Positions 25,835-35,677 of a DNA stretch of 64,000 nt are shown here, piece by piece (position 1 is the stretch's first letter; each line of letters begins with the position of its first letter). The DNA is taken from contig CAWDTK010000019.1 in assembly GCA_963805255.1 (NCBI GenBank), positions 558,001-622,000 on the forward strand, read 5' to 3'. The translations under genes and the position numbers were made by a program. The DNA comes from Bog-532 sp963805255 (GTDB taxonomy: Bacteria; Actinomycetota; Actinomycetes; Streptosporangiales; Streptosporangiaceae). Under the pieces are notes generated by a model that saw only the letters and a list, made by a program, of their open reading frames with translations, was not told the origin of the DNA and ran no database searches.

Positions 25835-27062
25835 CGTCCTTTTCTCCGTAACGCACCTCGGTGGCGTGCAGAAGCAGGGTGAAACAGAACGTCGAGAAGC
25901 CGATGATCATGAACAGCAGCCCAGCAATTCCAAGATGGTCGATAGCGGACGAAGGATTCGGCAGCGAGAAATCGTGGGTCACGTAATGCACGAGCACCGT
26001 CGCGGAAAGCGCGAACCCGAGCGTGCACAGCAGCCCGCTGGCAACGACCGCGTTTGTGTAGCGGAATATGCGTCGCCACCGTCGTCGTGCTGCACCCGTG
26101 TAATCGAGGAAAACATGGGCGAGACAGCCGAAATAGATGCTCTGGAGGCCCAGCACCGCCATGGTCAAGCCGATAAGCATCCAGTACAGGTTGAACGTCA
26201 GCGGGCCTATCGTGATCCCGCCGAAGCTCAATGGCAGCGTGAACAGCAGGCCAATGGCGAAAAGCACGATACCGGGCTTGAACAGGAAGAATTCTGCGCC
26301 GTGGATGAACATGGCGCGCAGGTTGATCCACGCGGCCCGGAATGGGGAGAACCAGCCCGAACGCTTGTGATGCGATAGGCGGCCGTCACGGTCCTTGTAG
26401 AAGGTGACCGGCACCTCCGTGGTCCGCAGCCCCATGCGGACCGACTTCAGCACCATCTCGGAGGCGTACTCCCACGACTGGGCCGTCAGGCCCATGCGGC
26501 AGAGCGCGTCACGGGTGATGCCCCGCATCCCGCAATGGATATCGCTGAAGTGGCTGCCGTAGAGGCGGTTGAGCATCCAGGTTGTGGCGGGCGTGCCGAA
26601 GTAGCGATGCAGAGCGGGCATCGCTCCTGACTCGATCGAACCCCGCCAGCGCGAGCCCATCGCGTATTCGGTGCCGCTGCGCATCGCGTCGATGAAGGGC
26701 GCGAGCCTGCGGAAGTCGTACGTGCAGTCGGCATCACCCATAATTACGTATTTGCCGCGCACGTACGGCAAGGCGTCGATATAGGCGCGGCCGAGCCCCC
26801 GCCGGGGAGTCTTGAGGACACGCGCCCCGCCCGCGAGAGCCAGCTCGGCGGTTCGGTCCGACGAGCTGTCGACGATGAGTACCTCGCCCACGGCGCCGGC
26901 TTTACGCAGTCCTTCGTGGCACCACACAACGAAGTCCGCAATGGTGAGTTCCTCGTTCGCCGCCGGGATGAGGATGGTCACCTCGGGCGATTCGGCGTCG
27001 TCGGCAGGCAGCAAGAGACGGCAGTCCGGATCGTGGGCCAACCTGACGTTTGCAATGCTCAC
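25827..27062 (-). CDS. GT2 family glycosyltransferase with C-terminal membrane domain (dolichyl-P-mannose synthase-like)
   Basis: The 411-residue protein has a GT-A domain (VTILIPAANEELTIADFV, DSSSDRTAELA, metal-binding DADCTYDF, and a FYKDRDGRLSHHKRSGWFSP acceptor segment) and four C-terminal helices. Relatives move a sugar from GDP- or UDP-sugar to polyprenyl phosphate, giving a lipid-linked donor for GT-C enzymes such as the one ending this operon. It is the first gene of the 12-kb operon; a low-GC interval lies just upstream. Whether it uses GDP-heptose or another sugar is unknown. Confidence 0.9.
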   Translation of the reverse strand: MSIANVRLAHDPDCRLLLPADDAESPEVTILIPAANEELTIADFVVWCHEGLRKAGAVGEVLIVDSSSDRTAELALAGGARVLKTPRRGLGRAYIDALPYVRGKYVIMGDADCTYDFRRLAPFIDAMRSGTEYAMGSRWRGSIESGAMPALHRYFGTPATTWMLNRLYGSHFSDIHCGMRGITRDALCRMGLTAQSWEYASEMVLKSVRMGLRTTEVPVTFYKDRDGRLSHHKRSGWFSPFRAAWINLRAMFIHGAEFFLFKPGIVLFAIGLLFTLPLSFGGITIGPLTFNLYWMLIGLTMAVLGLQSIYFGCLAHVFLDYTGAARRRWRRIFRYTNAVVASGLLCTLGFALSATVLVHYVTHDFSLPNPSSAIDHLGIAGLLFMIIGFSTFCFTLLLHATEVRYGEKDDG

Positions 27063-27624
27063 ACCGGCTCCCCCTAGCCAGATAGTGATCAGTCACGCTG
27101 ATGTGAGTCGCCTCGGAGCCTACCCGTAACGATCAGTTAATGTTCGATTACGGCTGCATCGGCCTTCCCGGCGTGGCGAGGTGGTCGCCGGCGTCCCTTG
27201 GCGTCAAGAGGCGCGCCAGAACTCTGCCCGGTGAATTCGGATTGCCCACGCTAGCTTCCGGCCGGGACGGCGCCTGCGGCGGTGACATATAGCCGCTGGG
27301 CGGCCGCCATGATCCCGCCGCGGCAGGACAAATCCGGTTGAAAAACCCGGCGTATCAGAAACCCGGGCTCACGGCCGCTTTACCGCGATTTGCTCTGCCG
27401 TCGTGACCTGCGCCCATCATCAGATGTCACGGGAGACCGTGACCTTAGAGCGGCAAAGAGCGACAAGATTGATGTACGGCGCCGCGGTACCGGTGACGGC
27501 TGCGACGGTACGGCCCCGCGCCGGTTACGGTCCCCGGTGCTGGAGCAGTATGGGCAGCCGGGCCCGAATGCGCTGTGCAGCGGAGCGCAATTCACGGGCT
27601 GGGCCACGCTGATCGCCGGCGGCG
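27063..27624. promoter_or_regulatory. Upstream region of the heptose operon
   Basis: About 560 bp without a supported gene. The segment 27070-27160 is AT-richer (TAACGATCAGTTAATGTTCG) and is the likely promoter of the minus-strand operon. I found no clear operator. Confidence 0.4.
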
Positions 27625-27830
27625 TCATAGGCCACCAGCCATGACCGGAACGCCAACCCGGGCGGGCACGGCCCGGCGAGGGGCCACCACCCATCCGTCG
27701 GGAAGAAGCTCGCCGGTACCTCGAAGAGGACGATTCCGTTGCACAGCAGGCTCCAGCCATGGTCCGGATGAGCGGTCACGGGCGGGGACATCGCGGTCCC
27801 GGGCCGTCACAGCAAGGCAAGCGGGACAGT
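27625..27830 (-). pseudogene. DUF5999-like small protein, frame-broken
   Basis: Family-typical segments appear in different frames: TAHPDHGWSLLCNGIVLFE in one, and GTGELLPDGWVVAPRR in another. One missing base at about 27718-27722 joins them. A further shift near 27790 would connect an upstream CPACLAVTARDRD stretch that corresponds to the usual Cys-rich start. DUF5999 proteins are ~60-70-residue actinomycete proteins of unknown role. With two breaks this may be a true remnant rather than a sequencing slip. Confidence 0.6.
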
Positions 27831-27994
27831 AAATGACATTCCCGGCGCCCGCCGGTGGGTGAACCAGCCGCCGCTTCCCCCGGACGGGTTGTAAGGATCA
27901 TTGCCGTCCAGTCATTTTAGCGTAACGAACGTGCCCGCGCTCTGAGCCGTCCCGCTCGCCGGACCCGCCGCGGCCCCGCCCGGGTACCCGCCGC

Positions 27995-29620
27995 TCAGCG
28001 AAGTTCCCTCAGCAGATTCTTGTTCCAGGTCAGCACCGTGTAAGCAGCAACGTGGTAGGTCCGCGCGGGTGCACCGAACGTCGCCAGCGCCGCCCCCGTG
28101 CTGGTAAAGCCGGGATAGGCGGGGTTGCCGGGGAAGATTACGACGAAGTTGGCCGTGTTGCGGTCCGGGTTGAACCAGTCCGCGTCCGATTCGTAGTCGC
28201 TGTGGGCAAGCACGCCGCCGCCGTCGGTCCAGACGGCCTGGATCCGGACCTGACCGCCGCTGGTCAGCGTGACGACGTTTGATTCCCAGTAGCCGGACAG
28301 GCCAGTGCGCAGATGGTGGGCAGCCAGCCAGGAGGTGAGCTGCTGGTTCTGTGCGGGCACCGGCGGCCGGCTGATCTCGTACACCAGGCCGCCCAGGTAG
28401 CCGAGCAAGACGATGGCCAGCACCGGCACCAGCCGGGCCGCCATGAGCCGTGCGGCCAGCAGCCGTCCGGCCAGGGCAGCGCTGAACGGCAGCACGGCAT
28501 CGATCTCGCGGGTATCCGGGACCGACTGAGCATGGGTACTGAGCGCGTAGGCCAGCAGGTTGATCACCACGGCGACGACAAGCACCTGCGCGACCAGGTC
28601 CCGGTCCCGCAGGAAGCGCCGCGCCGCCAGGCAGGTTCCCCAGCCGGCCAGGACGACGCCGACCGTATGCAGCATCGCGATCGCGATGCTGGCACTCAGC
28701 CGGAGGCCGAGGAAGTCGGCGCCGCCCAGCAGCAGCAGGCCCTCGGCGGTGATGCCCAGGTTGCGGGACAGGATGGTGCCGCCCTGCGCGAATTGCGTGG
28801 CCGGAGCCGAGGCGAGGAACCCGCCGCGGGCCTGGATGACCTGCAGCGCCAGCGTAGCCGCCGCGGCCGCCACCAGGGCCCCGGCGCCGAGGGCGACGTC
28901 GTACCACTGCGCCGCCAGCGGCTGCCGCTGGATGACCATGGCCCGGTAGACCCGGACCGCGCAGACCAGGGCGAGCGGGAGGACCCCGATGTAGAGCACC
29001 AGCGCATCGGCCACCTCGGCCCAGCCGAGCAGCACAGCCGCGATGACCGGGACGTACCAGCGTGGGCGCGCGCGGTCCAGGATCACCCAGACCAGCATCA
29101 CCGGTACCGACGTCCCGATGTGGTCCGGCGAGGAGAGCAGGACGTTCGTTCCGGAGTCCAGTTGCGGGGCGACCATGATCCCGGCTGCGATTCCCGCCCG
29201 CGCCACGGCCTCGCGGCCGGTGGAGCTGCCCTTGGCCAGCAGGGCGGCGAGCAGGATCGCCAGGGTGTAGGTCATGGCCGCGGCCACGTGCACCACGTCC
29301 TGATTCAGCCCGCGAACGATTTCCACCAGCATGTACTGCGGCAGTTCGGTGGTGTAGAAGGAGACGTCGGACAGCGTCCAGCCCCGCAGCAGCGGGTTGC
29401 CGTGCAGCATGTCCCACGCCTGCAGGGCGTTGCTCGCGCCGTCGGAGTTGACGGCCCGGGTCCGGGCCAGCGGAAGGTAGACCGTGAACGCGGCGATCGC
29501 GGCAGCCAGCCAGATCGCCACGGCCGTCCAGCGGCGCGGGTCGCGCAGCCCCGGGGCGGCGGCCGGGTGCCGCATCTCGTCGTCCTCCGCCGCGGCGTTA
29601 GGCACTCTGCCGCTACGCAC
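27995..29620 (-). CDS. Large multi-pass membrane protein, GT-C-like
   Basis: The 541-residue protein has about 11 hydrophobic helices and a ~110-residue polar C-terminal domain. An early loop NSDGASNALQAWDMLHGNPL, followed by FYTTELPQYMLVE, resembles the extracytoplasmic acidic loop of GT-C glycosyltransferases, but no known family is recognised. The C-terminal part (LTSGGQVRIQAVW, FNPDRNTANFVVIF) is likely outside the cell. I believe similar proteins are common as hypotheticals in actinomycetes. It is monocistronic. The alternative start MRHPAAAPG lies 15 codons in. Confidence 0.7.
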   Translation of the reverse strand: MRSGRVPNAAAEDDEMRHPAAAPGLRDPRRWTAVAIWLAAAIAAFTVYLPLARTRAVNSDGASNALQAWDMLHGNPLLRGWTLSDVSFYTTELPQYMLVEIVRGLNQDVVHVAAAMTYTLAILLAALLAKGSSTGREAVARAGIAAGIMVAPQLDSGTNVLLSSPDHIGTSVPVMLVWVILDRARPRWYVPVIAAVLLGWAEVADALVLYIGVLPLALVCAVRVYRAMVIQRQPLAAQWYDVALGAGALVAAAAATLALQVIQARGGFLASAPATQFAQGGTILSRNLGITAEGLLLLGGADFLGLRLSASIAIAMLHTVGVVLAGWGTCLAARRFLRDRDLVAQVLVVAVVINLLAYALSTHAQSVPDTREIDAVLPFSAALAGRLLAARLMAARLVPVLAIVLLGYLGGLVYEISRPPVPAQNQQLTSWLAAHHLRTGLSGYWESNVVTLTSGGQVRIQAVWTDGGGVLAHSDYESDADWFNPDRNTANFVVIFPGNPAYPGFTSTGAALATFGAPARTYHVAAYTVLTWNKNLLRELR

Positions 29621-30016
29621 GTGCCCATTTGACCACGCGGGCGGGCATCAGAAAGAAGGGTCCGCTCGCCGATTTCCCTGTCTGCGGCGAAGTCGGGCGT
29701 GCTGCCTTGCCTGCGGCGGCACCACCGGCGGACTTCCGGCCCAGCGGCCGGGACCTAGGTCCATGGCTCCGCAGGGATCGGTGCGGTCTACTGCTGGGAT
29801 GTTCGTCAGCGACGAGGCGCTGCTGCTGCCCGACGTGCCGGGCCGGCGGACCTCGCCGGCGGTGCTGGCCGGCGCCGCCGCACGTGCCGTGGTGGCCGGG
29901 CCAGGTCGCCGCCCGCAATCCCGCAAACCTGACCCAGGCCGTCCATGCGCAAGGCGCCGGCCGGCCTGCCCGGGCGTGAGCTGAGCCCGGGCGCAGCGAA
30001 AAAGGAGAAACGCCGG
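29621..30016. other. Divergent intergenic interval without a supported gene
   Basis: About 400 bp between the membrane protein and the hydrolase. AAAGGAG lies 9 nt before the hydrolase ATG. Open frames here lack family signals. Confidence 0.4.
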
Positions 30017-30889
30017 ATGCTTGGGGAAGCAGCGATGCCGCATACGCGGCTGGTGGAGCTGCCTGGCCGCGGGACGACGCGGGTGTGGGAGTGCGCCGGC
30101 CCGCCCGGCGCGGAGACGCTCATGCTGATCCACGGGGTGGCGTTCACGGCCGAGCTGAATTGGGGAAAGGTCTTCGCGCCGCTCGGACGTCATTTCCGGG
30201 TCGTCGCCGCCGACCTGCGTGGCCATGGCGACGGGAACCGCGTGCGTCCGCGGTTCCGGCTCGAAGATTGCGCTGACGATATCGCCGCCCTGGCAGGGGT
30301 CCTTGATATCCGCAAGTTTGCCGCCGTGGGTTATTCCATGGGCGGCATGATTGCCCAGCTGCTGTACCGGCGGCACGCCACGCTGATGTCAGGCCTGGTG
30401 TTGTGCTCCACCGCGCGCAACGCCCGCGGGTCACCGGCGGAGCAACTGGCCGCCCTGGCGGTGCCGGCGATGGCCACCGTCCTGCAGTGGAACCCGATGC
30501 TGCATCTGATGAGCGCCGAGGCTTTGGGCACGGAGCTGCTGGGCCGCATTGACGACCCGGCGACGAGCAGGTGGGCCCACGCCCAGCTGCGGCGGACCAC
30601 TTTGGCTACCGCCGTCTCGGCCATGCAGGCCGTCTGCGAGTTCAGCTCGGACAGCTGGATCGGCCAGGTCGATGTGCCCACCGCGGTGGTCATCACCGCC
30701 CAGGACCGTGTCGTGCCGGCCAGCCGCCAGCTCGAGCTGGCGCGGGCGGTCCCGGGCGCATCGGTGCACCACGTGGACGCCGGTCACGGGGCCTGCATCA
30801 ATGAGCCGCACTTGTTCGCCCCCGCGCTGCTCGAGGCCTGCTGGTCGGTAGCGCCTGACCGCGGCGGCACGCTGCGCACAACAGCCTGA
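30017..30889 (+). CDS. Alpha/beta-fold hydrolase
   Basis: The 290-residue protein shows the oxyanion region LMLIHGVAFTAELNW, the DLRGHGDG loop, the nucleophile elbow GYSMGGMIAQ (Ser), the acid Asp in ITAQDRVVP and the His in DAGHGACINEP. All triad residues are present. Such proteins are broad esterases, lactonases or lipases; the substrate is unknown. The ATG at 30017 is preferred because AAAGGAG is well spaced; an internal ATG at 30035 is possible. Confidence 0.88.
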   Translation: MLGEAAMPHTRLVELPGRGTTRVWECAGPPGAETLMLIHGVAFTAELNWGKVFAPLGRHFRVVAADLRGHGDGNRVRPRFRLEDCADDIAALAGVLDIRKFAAVGYSMGGMIAQLLYRRHATLMSGLVLCSTARNARGSPAEQLAALAVPAMATVLQWNPMLHLMSAEALGTELLGRIDDPATSRWAHAQLRRTTLATAVSAMQAVCEFSSDSWIGQVDVPTAVVITAQDRVVPASRQLELARAVPGASVHHVDAGHGACINEPHLFAPALLEACWSVAPDRGGTLRTTA

Positions 30890-31000
30890 CGCGGTCCCCG
30901 CTATGACCGGAAGCGGATACGGGCATCGAGGTCAACCCGGATGTGTGGAAGTACCGGGCAGCCCCGGACGCGGTAGGCCGGCGTGTCTAGCGTGGCGTGA

Positions 31001-31309
31001 TCAAGGCAGCAGGCTGAGTACGGGCTTACCGGAGCGCGGCCGTACTATCGGGGCGGTGTCACTCGCGGCCGTCCCCAGCGTTAGCCCGCCGCCGTCTGGC
31101 GCCTTTACGCCGACGTCGGCCAGCTCGCGGAATTCGGCCCTCAGCCGCCTGGCCTCAGCGGACAGCGGTGAGCTGGCGAGCTGGCGGAGTTCCCAGCCGG
31201 CGAGCTCCGCGGTCACGGATGCAGCGGCCGCGCCGGCCAGCACGGGGGCTGCGGCGGTTACGGTGGCTATCCGGACGGTATAAACGGCGGCACGTGTGAG
31301 GATGCTCAT
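31001..31309 (-). CDS. Small hypothetical protein with N-terminal hydrophobic segment
   Basis: The 102-residue protein begins MSILTRAAVYTVRIATVTAA with a hydrophobic stretch of about 25 residues that could be a signal anchor, followed by a charged helix (LSAEARRLRAEFRELADV) and a Gly/Pro tail. GGGAGAG lies 7 nt before the ATG on the minus strand, which supports expression. No domain is recognised. Confidence 0.6.
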   Translation of the reverse strand: MSILTRAAVYTVRIATVTAAAPVLAGAAAASVTAELAGWELRQLASSPLSAEARRLRAEFRELADVGVKAPDGGGLTLGTAASDTAPIVRPRSGKPVLSLLP

Positions 31310-31685
31310 GATTTTCTCTCCCGCAGGGTCTGGGCGGCAGTTGTCTGGCTGCCACAGTGCCCGCCAGGTGACAATCCGTCAAGGTGAGCATGGTCTCACC
31401 CCGGGGGTGAGCGTGGTCCTGGCGATAATGAGAATTCCAGCCTACATAACGGCCCGAAGATGTCATCCGTCAGGAGCGGACTGCTGGGGAGGCTCGCGGC
31501 CGTGCAAAGGCAGGTCCGCCGCCGGCAAGCTGGCCCCGGCTGGCCGGCATCGAGTCCATACAGGCATTCGGGGCACCCAGAACGACCCAGGCCCTCATCG
31601 TTGGCCAAGGCATCACGGGGCGTCGGCATTCAGCTGACCGCAACGGCAAGAGGGTCCGCCCGGATCCGCTTCAGGAGGAACATCA
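31310..31685. promoter_or_regulatory. Divergent upstream region of the CoA-transferase
   Basis: About 375 bp with no gene. AGGAGG at 31673-31678 sits 7 nt before the CoA-transferase ATG. A relatively AT-rich patch near 31425-31460 may hold promoters. Confidence 0.4.
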
Positions 31686-33705
31686 ATGCGTATCCCCGCG
31701 GAAGCTTTGTCCGGCAGTTCGGTGCGGGACAAGATCGTCACCGCCGCCGAGGCGGTGCGGCTTATTCGTGACGGCGACTCGGTCATGGTCGAAGGGTTTA
31801 TGGGGCAGTGCTTCGCCGAGGAGCTGGCACTGGCGCTGGAGCAGCGGTTCCTGCTGACGGGCACTCCCCGCGACCTCGGGCTGGTGTTTACCATGGCCGC
31901 GGGGAACCGGCTCGGCCGGGGGCTGGACCGGCTGGCCCATAAGGGCCTGCTGAACCGGGCCGTGGGCGGTCATTGGGGAATGGCCCCAGAGCTGGGGAAG
32001 ATGGCGGTGGGCAACGATATCGAGGCGCACAATCTGCCGCAGGGCGTTATCTCGCAGCTGTTCCGGGACACCGCCGCCGGCAAGCCCGGCTTGCTGACCC
32101 GGGTTGGGCTGGGCACTTTCGTTGACCCGCGGCAGGGCGGCGGGAAGATCAACGAGCGGACGACCGAGGACCGCGTTCGAGCTGGTCACCCTCGGCGGCG
32201 CAGAGTACCTGTTCTACAAGGCGCTCCCGCTCGATGTGGCGTTCCTGCGCGGCACCACCGCCGACCCCGTGGGAAACATCACCATGGAGCGCGAGGCGCT
32301 GATCATGGAGGCGCTCGCCGTGGCCACCGCGGTACACAATACCGGCGGCCTGGTGATCGTGCAGGTGGAGCGCGTTGCCGAAAATGGCAGCCTGAGCCCG
32401 CGCGAGGTGAAGATCCCGGGAATTCTGGTCGACTGCGTCGTCGTTTCACAGCCCGAGCACCATTGGCAGACCTTCGGCGCGCCGTACTCCGCGGCGCTGA
32501 GCGGAGAACTGCGGCGGGTCCGCAACCCGGTCCCGCCGCTGGAGCTGACCGAGCGGAAGGTCATCGCCCGCCGGGCGGCGATGGAGCTTCAACCGGGCAG
32601 CGTGGTGAATCTCGGCATCGGCATCCCGGAAGGCGTCGCCAATGTAGCGGCCGAGGAGCACATCCTGGACTACCTCACGCTGACCGCCGAACCCGGTGCA
32701 ATGGGCGGCATGCCGACCGGAGGGCTGGATTTCGGTTCGGCGGTGAACGCGCAAGCCATCCTGGATCAGCCGTCCCAGTTCGACTTCTATGATGGCGGCG
32801 GTCTCGACGCCGCGTTCCTGGGCATGGCTCAGGTGGACCGTCTGGGCAATGTTAATGTCAGCCGGTTCGGGCCGAGGCTGGCGGGCTCAGGGGGATTCAT
32901 CAACATCAGCCAGAATGCCAAACGGCTGGTGTTCGCCGGGACCTTGGTCGTGCCGAGCCGCTGCCGGGTGCAGGATGGCCGGCTGGTCATCGCCGGCGAT
33001 GCCGTGGCGCCCAAGTTCCTCGCCGATGTGGAACAGCGGACTTTCAGCGGCGATTACGCGGTCGCCGCCGGCCAGCCGGTGCTGTACGTGACCGAGCGGT
33101 GTGTCTTCCAGCTCACCCCCGGCGGCCTGGAGCTCATTGAGATCGCCCCGGGGGTGGATCTCGAGAAGGACGTACTCGCCCACATCGGATTCGAGCCCAT
33201 CATCCGGGGCGAGCCGAAGCTGATGGACGCGCGGATCTTCGGCACCGGGCCTATGGGCCTGAAGGACGACCTGCTGACGATGCCACTCGAGGCGCGGTTC
33301 GCCTACGACACCGAACGGAACATGTTCTTCCTGAACATGGAGGGTGTGTCGCTGGTCAGCGCGGACGACGTCAGGGCAATCGGGACCGCGGTCCACAAGC
33401 GCCTGGCCGCCATCGGCAAGAAGGTGCAGATGGTCGTCAACTATGACAACTTCTACCTGGACCCGGCCCTGACCGACGACTACATCTCCGGGGTCCGTGG
33501 GCTGGCCGAGCGCTACTACGCCAGCGTGACCAGGTACACGACCAGCTCCTTCATGCGGCTCAAGCTCACCAGGCAGCTGCACCAGCGGGACCTGGCCCCG
33601 CACATCTATGAAAGCCGTGAAGACGCCATGAACTGGCTCGAGAACCATGTAACGAAATCGTCAGTCCAGAATCGACGAGAAGACCCGGCAGGAACGGGCG
33701 GTTGA
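31686..33705 (+). pseudogene. Acyl-CoA:acetate/3-ketoacid CoA-transferase, interrupted by a one-base frameshift
   Basis: The start (KIVTAAEAVRLIRDGDSVMV, GFMGQCFAEELALALEQRF) and the body (FELVTLGGAEYLFYKALPLD, NLGIGIPEGVANVAAEE, FINISQNAKRLVFAG, NYDNFYLDPALTDDYISG) are in different frames. Removing one base at about 32175 gives TTEDRV-ELVTLGG, exactly as in homologues. The repaired ~670-residue protein is a family I CoA-transferase that exchanges CoA between short acyl groups through a glutamyl-CoA intermediate, in the cytoplasm. It could serve propionate or butyrate metabolism. It stands alone with a strong ribosome site. Confidence 0.87.
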
Positions 33706-33778
33706 GTGCGCTTACCGGGCGGGCTCGCCCGGCAGGCCGGGTCCCGGCAGTGGAGGTCTGGCCGGCGGACTTGCCGAG

Positions 33779-35260
33779 CTATCGTCCTAGCGCAGCCTGG
33801 CCGCCGCTGGAAAGGCAGAGGGCGAGGAAGACCGTGACAATCGCCAGCCATCGGGTCATCCGGTTGGGCGGAACTTGGGTGAGCAGCGCCCATGCGGCCG
33901 CTGTATACCAAGCAAATACCCATGGGGCGACGAGGACCCAGGCGAATATCAGCGCGAATGGCGTCACGACTTCCCGCGGCTGATCTGAAGAGATCCGTCG
34001 ATAAATGAACCATGCGACCACGATCAATGCGACCGGCCAAAGGCAGCTGATGGCCGTTGCCATGGTGGTCTCGCTGATGCCTAGCGCCAGCCCGATCCTA
34101 TGGAAAGACCACCACGGCGATGGCAGTGTAACCAGCTTCAGCCCACCGAAGAGCGGTTTCAGCGCAGCAAGCCCATAGAAACTGTACTCCAGCGCGATCG
34201 TCACCAGTGATACCACCGCGACCCGGGTGGTACGCATCCATTCGTGCCGGCGAAGCAGCGGCCACGCGAGCCCGATCCCGATAAGCACCGCATAGATCTT
34301 TACCCCGCAGGCAAGGCCAATCAATACGCCGATCAGTACGTCGCCGCGCACACCCGAGACGCGACGGGCCACTTGGATCGAGCAGATCGCCGCCGCCGCC
34401 ACGAACGTATCGAGATGACCGCCGCTAACCAGCTGCTGAATGAGGACGGGGTTCGCGGCCCAGAACAGCGTTGCCCGGACTGGATCCGCAGAGGTCTTCA
34501 GAAGCAGCAATCCGACGCCGATAAACACGACACCATTGAGGATCATCAAGATCCAGACGGTGGTGACGACGTTCGAGCCGCCGATCGACGCCGCGAATCT
34601 CTGGATGGCGGTGGCGATAGGACCGTATACGGACGGTTGCTTCTTCCAGATGCTGCCGACAGCAAAACTGTACGCGTAGTCGCCCCAGGCCTGCGGGTTG
34701 GTCGTGTACGGATTCCCGCCCTGTGACGCTATGCGGCCATATGCCGCATAGCTCGCGGTATCTGATGAGCCAACCGGGGTGAGGCTGACCATTACCGCGA
34801 CGATGGCCGCACTTACCAATAGCAGGTAACGCGGATCGGGGCGCCACCCGCGGCTATGCGCCCATAGCATCCCGGCGAGCCCCAGGCAGGCGAGGATGAC
34901 TCCCGCATAGAGCATCGCCGTCGTGATGATAATGGTGTGGCTCAGCGACGGCAAAAGAGACGACAGCGGTAGCGTGATAGGCAGCGTCTCGGCGTTCGGC
35001 GCTGTTGCCCCGACGAGCATGCCAAGAAGCAGACCGACTCCGGACACGGTGACGGCGACCTTAGGCTCGGAGAGCCTGCTCCACGCAAGGGTGCGGATCA
35101 CCGTGCTCATGAGCCGCTCGACCGGACCGGCCGGACCATGCTCCCCGACGCGACCGTCCGTTCCGGTCAGGTCGGCCGACCGGACCGATACAGGCGGGCC
35201 GGCCGAATTTACGGACGCCTGTGTCACCTGGGCGATGCCTCCATCGGCGGACTTGCGCAT
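33779..35260 (-). CDS. MptB-like polyprenyl-phosphomannose-dependent alpha-1,6-mannosyltransferase (GT-C)
   Basis: The protein has 13 or so helices after a 50-residue leader. The diagnostic extracytoplasmic segment TPVGSSDTASYAAYGRIASQ, followed by GGNPY, and the AANPVLIQQLVSGGHLDT segment match the MptA/MptB families that build the alpha-1,6-mannan backbone of lipomannan in Corynebacteriales and related proteins elsewhere in actinobacteria. MSTVIRTLAWSRLSE at 35112 is a likely true start, since the preceding 50 residues have no family similarity. It is divergent from a GH76 enzyme that would cleave the same linkage type. Confidence 0.82.
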   Translation of the reverse strand: MRKSADGGIAQVTQASVNSAGPPVSVRSADLTGTDGRVGEHGPAGPVERLMSTVIRTLAWSRLSEPKVAVTVSGVGLLLGMLVGATAPNAETLPITLPLSSLLPSLSHTIIITTAMLYAGVILACLGLAGMLWAHSRGWRPDPRYLLLVSAAIVAVMVSLTPVGSSDTASYAAYGRIASQGGNPYTTNPQAWGDYAYSFAVGSIWKKQPSVYGPIATAIQRFAASIGGSNVVTTVWILMILNGVVFIGVGLLLLKTSADPVRATLFWAANPVLIQQLVSGGHLDTFVAAAAICSIQVARRVSGVRGDVLIGVLIGLACGVKIYAVLIGIGLAWPLLRRHEWMRTTRVAVVSLVTIALEYSFYGLAALKPLFGGLKLVTLPSPWWSFHRIGLALGISETTMATAISCLWPVALIVVAWFIYRRISSDQPREVVTPFALIFAWVLVAPWVFAWYTAAAWALLTQVPPNRMTRWLAIVTVFLALCLSSGGQAALGR

Positions 35261-35677
35261 CTACTGCCAGCGCAGGTGTCGCCGCGCCGTCCGGTGGTGG
35301 GCACCGGATGCCTTCATTATTTCCCGGCGCCGGGGCCTGCCATGCAGGTCCCGGCCCAGTGATGGGTGACAGCCCGAAGGCTCGTAGTATCGACCGCTTC
35401 CGAATCACCGTCCGAGGCGGCACTGTTGCGTTATGCGATCCCGGGAAGCCTCTCGATGCCAGTCAAGACACTGGCTGGCCAGATCTGGACATTCCGGGCT
35501 CCCGCCGGCGGGGCGGACGCTCGCGCGCAGGCGACTGGCCGCCCGCCTGCCCAGCTGGGTGTTCCGATGGGACGCCAGAGATTAGCATGGCGGGCGTGCG
35601 TTAGTCAGGTCCGGATGCCAGCACCCTGAACCGGCTGCCGGGCACCGTGGAGCAGGCACCGTCGCGGGAGTAGTTGC
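35261..35677. other. Divergent interval between mannosyltransferase and GH76 genes
   Basis: About 415 bp without a convincing gene; it should carry the promoters for both neighbours. I saw no clear repeats or operators. Confidence 0.35.
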
